A stretch of DNA of 30,507 bases from Candidatus Rifleibacteriota bacterium (GTDB lineage Bacteria; Riflebacteria; Ozemobacteria; Ozemobacterales; Ozemobacteraceae): the NCBI GenBank assembly GCA_029560455.1, contig JAKQKW010000278.1, forward strand, positions 1-30,507, written 5' to 3'. The notes beneath the pieces were generated by a model. That model was not told where the DNA came from and did not search any database. It was given only the letters and a program-made list of their open reading frames with translations. The position numbers were made by a program, and so were the translations under genes. This document shows, piece by piece, positions 25,309 to 30,507 of this stretch. Each line of letters starts with the position of its first letter. Within the stretch, counting starts at the first letter, position 1.

Positions 25309-28300
25309 TTAGAGACTCTTAACAAAGGTGTTCAACCTCTCGGCATGCGGAAATGGTTCTGATCCTTCGCTCAGGCTGGCAAGAATTCTGTTGGCTTCGC
25401 TTCGATGACTTCTGTTGCTCCGATTCAGATAAAGCAGAACCAGAACCTGGGCATGATAAAACTCATGCTCGCGGCGATTGGCATCGATCTGAGTAACCGC
25501 CTGAAATTCGGCAAGAGCCTTGTTAAGCTCGCCCGAAAAGAGATATACGAGACCGAGATTCGAGTGGGCATCGGCATCTACCGGGTCTATTTCCAGCATT
25601 CTCTGCCAGATCAACTCTGCCCGGGGCAGTATGTTAAGTTCGGAGTCAGGTTTGAACCGACCTCTGATCAGTTTCCATTGTTCGACAGCTTTTTCGGCCT
25701 GGCCACCAAGCCAGTAGAGGTTGCCGAGAGCAAGATGCGCCAGCGGTTCGCGCGGGTTCTGCACGGTTACCTGGGCGTAGGCATCGAAAGCCGATTTAAA
25801 ATTGCCCTGAATGGTATGGATAAAACCAAGATTCAAAAGAACTTCGAGATTTTCGGGCGACATGCTGCGGGCTTTTTCAAGTTCGGCAATCGCCTCTTTG
25901 ATAAAGCCTTTTTCGGCAAGCGTCAGAGCCGATCTGATCATGTCGTCGGCCTTGTCTGCAGGTCGTCCGGGAGCTTTTTCAGTAGCTTTCAGAGAGTATT
26001 TCTGTATTTTCATTTCGGGGGGCAGCGAGTATTTGTTGCTGTGCTCGCCAAAGCCCTGCAGCCTTCTGACCATCCACTGCTTTTCGCGACTGGTCATGGT
26101 CTGTGCGGTAACCTCCCGGCGCAGAGGAGCTACTGGAGTCGGGGTCGAAATCTTGCCGAATTTTTCGAGCTGGTTAAGCACCCAGGCCTTGTCATCGATA
26201 GTCATGGTGTTTTTGCCATACTCTGCAGCCGCACCCGCATCGACAGAAACAGGTCTGATATCCTGCGCTTCATCATTGCCACGTGCTTTTTTAACCATCT
26301 GCTCTTTCACTTCAAGTGCATCTTCTACAGATGGAAACTGTGCCGGAGCCATCATTCTGGTGATTTCCCAGATTTTTTTGCGGGCATGGCGGCGAATAGA
26401 TGAATCGGCCGGAGCTTTTGCATAAAGAGTCTCATAAATGTCGCGTGCTGGTCTGAGCCGGTTCAGCCTTATTCTGGCCATACCCAGTAATGCCATGCTT
26501 TTGTAATAGTCAGGCTTCAGGCGCAATGCGGCGAGAGCATGGCTTTCAGCCGATTCGAATTTCTGTTCTTCATAGGCTATGAGCCCTAGATAATAGCGAG
26601 GTTCAGCATCTTTTTCTCTCAAGGCCTGTGCCCTGGTAAAATATTCGCGTGCTCTGGCAGGTCGGCCGAGCTTGTGGTGCATTTTGCCGATATTCAACTG
26701 CAAAGGAAAATAATCGGGGTTCAGTTTTTCTGCACGCTCCCACGAACTGAGCGCCGGAACATTCAGGCCGGATGCGGCATACATTTCTCCAAGTTCAAAA
26801 TGTGGCTCAAAGCGCTCGGGAGCGAGGCGCTGGCATTCAAGGTATTTTTCTTTGGCGCGGGTAACCAGGCCTTTGGCCCTGAATTCAGCCGCTTCAGCCA
26901 TCAGGCGCTCGATCGGGGCGGGAGATTTGATCTGCGGAACCGGCAGCTCGTCATTGCGTTCATGTGCAAGCTTCAGCCTGGCGTGCAGGTCGGTTACGAC
27001 TCTTCCCAGAACTGACTTGCCGTCAAGTTTGCCGCGCAGAACCTCCAGAGTAGTAATAGCTTCTTCAGCCTGATTGATTCTGGTCAGGCTGATTGCCTTG
27101 AACAGCATTGCCTTGTGGTGTGAGGGATCGATTGCAAGAACGCTGTTGAACGAGTCCAGGGCCGCGCTGAAATTTTGCGTTATGTAGCTGGCAAGACCAT
27201 GGTTGTATCGGGCCAGTGTGTATTCCGGCTTGAGTTCGAGAGCTTTGCTGAACGCAGTTATTGACTGTGCTACTTCGCCGGTTTTGAAAAGCACCCAGCC
27301 CCGGGTGTGATGAAATTCAGCGCGCATGTTGTCTTCTGCCAGCGCCCGGTTGGAATAATCAAGCGCCTTGTCGAGTTTTTCCACCTTGCTGGCCAGAACG
27401 TATGCCAGATTGTTGAGAGCCTCGGCATGCCGTGGATTCAGCATTATTGCCTGCTCAAAGCAGGGTTCTGCATCGTTGATACGTCCCATTTCCATGTAAC
27501 AATGCCCAAGAATGGCATGTATGTCGGCTATGTCAGGATGCTGTGTGCGCAGATACAGCAGACGGCGCACCGCCTCGGCGTAGTTGCGAACATTGACCAG
27601 CCTTTTTACTTCGCGCATGCGCTCAAATACCTGCTCGAGACTGACTTCGGCTTCTTTTCCGCCAAGACCGGGCATATCTTTGACATATTGCTCGACTTCT
27701 ACCGATCTGGCAGGTGTTCGCGCTTCCGCGAATTCCTGTGGATTATCGCGTTTTGCTATCAGATCCATGAACAGCGTGATTGTACTGATGGCTTTTTTTG
27801 CCTGTGCGCTTTTTGGCGGACTGTCTTTGAGAACACGTCGCATCTGTTCGAGCGCTTCTTCGAGATGATTCTTTTCTGCGAGAAGAATTGCTCTGGTATA
27901 GCGGCCTTCGAGAAAATCAGGCTTCAGCTCAAGCGCTCGATCAATATTACTGATTGCTTCGTTGGTCTCTTTCTTTTTGCCATTGGCGAGTGCCAGTAAA
28001 TAAAGCATTCTGGCGATGTCTTCCTTGAGTTTGCGAGTTTCAAGTTCTGCTGCAACTGCTTCGTCACTTTTTCCGGCATCGAGCAGCTTACCCGCGTTGG
28101 TGGCCAGATCGCGCAATCTGGTTTCTTTCATCAACACCGCCTGCTCCAGCGCCAGAGTGGCCTGATGAAAGACTTTAAGATGCAGAAAGCTGCTGCCGAG
28201 ATAAAACCAGTTTTCCGCAAGAGCTGGGTTAAGCTTTGTCGCATTCTCAAATGATCTGGCGGCGCTTCGGTAATCCTTGCGTTTATGAGTCAGTACTCCG

Positions 28301-29034
28301 TGCATGTGATAAGCCTGCGCAAGATTGTTGCGCAATGCCGCAGTGCGTCTGGCAGTAGCCATGGCTTTATCGTTAAGACCTTCGCTGCGCTGTGCGATGA
28401 ATACTTCTTTGAGCTCTTCCAGTTTCTTTTCGATAGTATCGATAAGCTTTGCCGAATATCCTTCGGCCTCTTCGCCCTGGTTCAGCTCGTAACTCAGCCC
28501 GGCAATATGAAACAAAGCTCTCTCATGACCGGGATTGAGTGCCAGACATTTTTGCAGGGCACCGTAGGCTTCGCGTTTTTTGCCGTTTTTGAGGCTGGCA
28601 TAACCGAAAAGGAAGTGCGCCTGGGCATCGCCACCATTGAGCTGGGCAGCTCTTCCAAGTTTTGAAGCAGCTCCCGAATAGTCTTTGTCAGCAAGCAGTT
28701 TGCTGCCTTCACTTATCATCTGCTGGGCTGCGTCGATCTTCTTTTTCTGCTTCTCACGCTGTTCTCCGGCAAGCATTTCCTTATTCCTGCCGTCTATCGA
28801 CAGAATGATCAGATCCTGCGCCCTGCGGGCGGCGGGGTGTTCTTTGGGCGCATCTTTGATTATGCCGCGCCCGACATGCATTGCCTCGTCCCATTTACCC
28901 GATGAATAAAGTAATTCCATGCGGGCAAGAGACTGCGACAGACTTTCCTCAAAGATAAAGTCCATCGTCGCCGACAGCGATGCCGGCAATAGCAGGATGA
29001 GCAGAATTGTTGCCTGTAGTATTCTCTTTAACAT
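25309..29034 (-). CDS. Giant exported TPR-repeat protein
   Basis: 1241 residues. A signal peptide (K-R-I-L-Q-A-T then L-L-I-L-L-L-P-A-S-L-S-A) is followed by many TPR units over almost the whole length, for example A-Q-A-Y-H-M-H-G-V-L-T, A-E-A-L-N-N-L-A-Y-V-L and A-D-A-H-S-N-L-G-L-V-Y-L-F-S-G-E. Around residues 940-1000 the repeats give way to two copies of a different short motif with the pattern K-x-W-(V/M)-x6-7-F-G. TPR superhelices bind other proteins or polymers. The gene has no clear ribosome binding site. It is followed within eight bases by the barrel protein gene, reminiscent of TPR-plus-barrel export systems, which is inference. Confidence 0.85.
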   Translation of the reverse strand: MLKRILQATILLILLLPASLSATMDFIFEESLSQSLARMELLYSSGKWDEAMHVGRGIIKDAPKEHPAARRAQDLIILSIDGRNKEMLAGEQREKQKKKIDAAQQMISEGSKLLADKDYSGAASKLGRAAQLNGGDAQAHFLFGYASLKNGKKREAYGALQKCLALNPGHERALFHIAGLSYELNQGEEAEGYSAKLIDTIEKKLEELKEVFIAQRSEGLNDKAMATARRTAALRNNLAQAYHMHGVLTHKRKDYRSAARSFENATKLNPALAENWFYLGSSFLHLKVFHQATLALEQAVLMKETRLRDLATNAGKLLDAGKSDEAVAAELETRKLKEDIARMLYLLALANGKKKETNEAISNIDRALELKPDFLEGRYTRAILLAEKNHLEEALEQMRRVLKDSPPKSAQAKKAISTITLFMDLIAKRDNPQEFAEARTPARSVEVEQYVKDMPGLGGKEAEVSLEQVFERMREVKRLVNVRNYAEAVRRLLYLRTQHPDIADIHAILGHCYMEMGRINDAEPCFEQAIMLNPRHAEALNNLAYVLASKVEKLDKALDYSNRALAEDNMRAEFHHTRGWVLFKTGEVAQSITAFSKALELKPEYTLARYNHGLASYITQNFSAALDSFNSVLAIDPSHHKAMLFKAISLTRINQAEEAITTLEVLRGKLDGKSVLGRVVTDLHARLKLAHERNDELPVPQIKSPAPIERLMAEAAEFRAKGLVTRAKEKYLECQRLAPERFEPHFELGEMYAASGLNVPALSSWERAEKLNPDYFPLQLNIGKMHHKLGRPARAREYFTRAQALREKDAEPRYYLGLIAYEEQKFESAESHALAALRLKPDYYKSMALLGMARIRLNRLRPARDIYETLYAKAPADSSIRRHARKKIWEITRMMAPAQFPSVEDALEVKEQMVKKARGNDEAQDIRPVSVDAGAAAEYGKNTMTIDDKAWVLNQLEKFGKISTPTPVAPLRREVTAQTMTSREKQWMVRRLQGFGEHSNKYSLPPEMKIQKYSLKATEKAPGRPADKADDMIRSALTLAEKGFIKEAIAELEKARSMSPENLEVLLNLGFIHTIQGNFKSAFDAYAQVTVQNPREPLAHLALGNLYWLGGQAEKAVEQWKLIRGRFKPDSELNILPRAELIWQRMLEIDPVDADAHSNLGLVYLFSGELNKALAEFQAVTQIDANRREHEFYHAQVLVLLYLNRSNRSHRSEANRILASLSEGSEPFPHAERLNTFVKSL
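26040..26207 (-). repeat. Two-copy internal motif in the giant TPR protein
   Basis: Two short segments of the same protein share a pattern. One reads T-I-D-D-K-A-W-V-L-N-Q-L-E-K-F-G (about 26160-26207) and the other T-S-R-E-K-Q-W-M-V-R-R-L-Q-G-F-G (about 26046-26096). Shared positions are an acidic residue then Lys, Trp, Leu and Phe-Gly. It is a degenerate protein repeat rather than a DNA repeat. Confidence 0.5.
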
Positions 29035-29076
29035 AATTCAGAAAATACATCGGCAGATGAGTTAGCTTAGCTGAGC

Positions 29077-29104
29077 ATAAAAAAACGGCGCTTTTCAGCG
29101 CCGT
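29077..29104 (-). terminator. Intrinsic terminator of the transglutaminase-like gene
   Basis: A perfect eight-base-pair stem, ACGGCGCT (29085-29092) with AGCGCCGT (29097-29104), has a four-base loop. On the minus strand it is followed by seven T residues. It lies 26 bases after the stop codon and separates this gene from the giant TPR gene. Confidence 0.9.
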
Positions 29105-29129
29105 CAGATTCTCTATCAGAGAAGAATTA

Positions 29130-30507
29130 TCAGCCCTGCGTGGAATTTTCCAGGTCGATAACAGGCGCCGACCCTGATGCGGGAGCTGAGTCTGAAGCTG
29201 GGGTGGCATCCGGTGCTGAGTCAGGCAATGTTTCCGGCACGGGCAGGCTGTCGCTTGCAGTGGCGGGGGCAGCAGGCTCTTTTTTCGGTTCAGTTTTTTC
29301 CAGAATTATCCATTGATTGGCAAGTTCGCTCATGGTCAGAATGCACTGGCGATAATTCTGATAGTCAGCGTCGGTAATGAATTCATCGGTGTAAATTGTG
29401 AAACGGTCGGCATATATCAGCTTGTTGTCGTTCTGATGTAAACTCGAGAAGAATAATATGTCAGGTGATGTGTGCTGATACTGGCGTCCCCAGTTCACCC
29501 AGTTAAAATTATCAGGCAGTTCGAAGACAATGATCTGCTGATTTTCTTCGCTGGCCCAGTATTGCATCGGAAAAGTGCGGCTGGCAAGGCTTGCCGAGCT
29601 AGATTGATAGTTAACCCAGAAGTTGGTGAAGGTCATGATTCTGTCTGACGCCAGCTGGGCTGCCTCGGGAATTGTATAATTAAGAGTCATGACCGCCGGA
29701 CCGTTGAGATCGTTAAGGTCTGAAAGCCCGAAGCCGGTAAGCAGCGCCCGTGGATGTACCTTCTTGACACGACGTTCCGCGTAAATCCGTTTTTCCTTTT
29801 CCTTGATCGATTTAAGCTCTCTTATTCCTGCTTCATAAGGACCGCGAAAGAGCAGAGATTCTTTGACTTCCATCGAACCATCGAGCAGAATCTTCACAAA
29901 TACCGAACGGTCGAATCTGTTCCAGTCAAGGGTCTGCCGCGGCATTTCCTCGAAGGTGAAGCTGTTTTTGTCACTGTCAAGAAAGGCCGCTACAGCACCC
30001 TGAAATCCGGTCGAATAGGTCGAAAAAGGCAGATAGACCGAGCCTCCGTCTGTATAAAAAGTTTTACCATCGATGACTACCTTGAGAACCGAGAAATTAG
30101 CCAGGCCAAGATTCGGGTGATCTCTGGTAATCAATGTTTCCCGGCGGTTAGAGACGAACCCCGGGTATGATTTGATGCCGATTTTTTCGAGTGCAAAGTG
30201 CATCAGTGCCAGGTTGGACTGAGCGTTGCCGTATTTTTTGGTGAGAGTGATATCGGCAGAAACAGGAATGTGCGAGCCCATCTGGGCCGCCCCGATACCC
30301 AGATCACGAATGTCTTTGTTGATGGTCTCATAAAGACGTGCAACCTTTGCGTAGTTTCCGGCAGCTTCATCGATCTTTGCTTTGGCAATAAGCTCCTGCA
30401 GCAGAGGTTCGGAAGGTCTTGCCTTCCGGTATTCTTCGCTCATCCTGGCAGCGACAACGCTCCAGTCGTAAGGCTGATAGATCACACAGCGCGGGAAAAT
30501 GCGACCG
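29130..30507 (-). CDS. Degenerate transglutaminase-like protein (5' partial)
   Basis: The reading frame stays open to the right edge, so the N terminus is missing; GTG 30485 is only an internal codon. The visible part resembles proteins with a DUF3857 domain followed by a transglutaminase-like core. It has W-S-V-V-A-A-R-M-S-E-E-Y, then I-N-K-D-I-R near a Tyr-Gly motif, then G-I-K-S-Y-P-G-F-V-S-N-R and D-G-K-T-F-Y-T-D. The catalytic Cys position (usually Y-G-D-C-K-D) reads Y-G-N-A-Q-S, with Ala at 30222-30224. The His position (usually F-N-H-V) reads F-S-V, with Val at about 30087-30089, while the Asp is kept. A protease or amidase activity is therefore unlikely. The C terminus is a Pro/Ala/Ser-rich tail. 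Probably envelope-located, but the signal peptide is outside the window. Confidence 0.75.
   Translation of the reverse strand, partial: GRIFPRCVIYQPYDWSVVAARMSEEYRKARPSEPLLQELIAKAKIDEAAGNYAKVARLYETINKDIRDLGIGAAQMGSHIPVSADITLTKKYGNAQSNLALMHFALEKIGIKSYPGFVSNRRETLITRDHPNLGLANFSVLKVVIDGKTFYTDGGSVYLPFSTYSTGFQGAVAAFLDSDKNSFTFEEMPRQTLDWNRFDRSVFVKILLDGSMEVKESLLFRGPYEAGIRELKSIKEKEKRIYAERRVKKVHPRALLTGFGLSDLNDLNGPAVMTLNYTIPEAAQLASDRIMTFTNFWVNYQSSSASLASRTFPMQYWASEENQQIIVFELPDNFNWVNWGRQYQHTSPDILFFSSLHQNDNKLIYADRFTIYTDEFITDADYQNYRQCILTMSELANQWIILEKTEPKKEPAAPATASDSLPVPETLPDSAPDATPASDSAPASGSAPVIDLENSTQG

Noticed and set aside
25405..26425. Long plus-strand open frames (332 and 204 codons) opposite the giant TPR gene
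   Set aside because: They mirror the TPR repeats on the other strand, overlap one another in different frames, and lack ribosome binding sites and recognisable domains.

Overview
The window looks like a chromosomal segment from a Gram-negative-type (diderm) bacterium of an uncultured or poorly sampled phylum. Three things point to a double membrane: YidC has the large periplasmic domain of diderm YidC, there is a predicted outer-membrane beta-barrel ending in Trp, and there are large exported TPR proteins. A SpoVS homologue, FabK-type fatty acid synthesis and the abundance of cyclase, TPR and HEAT proteins would fit groups such as Riflebacteria. That placement is an inference with low confidence, since no marker phylogeny was possible. 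I saw no tRNA, rRNA, IS element, CRISPR array or phage gene.

Layout. (1) 2-3878: two overlapping genes for membrane-anchored class III nucleotide cyclases, the first cut by the window edge. (2) 3958-15611: a clear sigma70-type promoter followed by a plus-strand run in the classical order rpmH, rnpA, yidD, yidC, jag/khpB, mnmE, mnmG, rsmG (ribosome, RNase P, membrane insertion, tRNA and rRNA modification). A second mnmG paralogue and a HEAT-repeat gene are inserted, so the order is mnmE, mnmG-1, HEAT, mnmG-2, rsmG, with stop/start overlaps from mnmG-1 onward. (3) 15662-22461: a fatty acid synthesis block, rpmF, plsX, fabK, fabD, fabG, acpP, a FabK-like flavoprotein, fabF, with promoters before rpmF, fabG and fabF and intrinsic terminators after acpP and fabF. 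No fabH or fabZ is present. (4) 22512-24371: spoVS with its own promoter, overlapped by an exported TPR protein gene. (5) 24372-30507, minus strand: a predicted outer-membrane barrel protein, a 1241-residue exported TPR protein, and a 5'-truncated transglutaminase-like protein that ends in an intrinsic terminator.

The most interesting signals are as follows. The cyclase pair shows complementary active-site losses: one keeps the metal aspartates, the other keeps the Lys/Asn/Arg set, which suggests an obligate heterodimer like mammalian C1/C2. Two full-length MnmG paralogues, both with C47 and C277 but diverged in different motifs, sit in one operon around a HEAT scaffold protein. A transglutaminase-fold protein lacks its Cys and His. 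A second FabK-like flavoprotein carries a four-cysteine tail inside the FAS cluster. No stretch longer than 300 bases lacks a gene.
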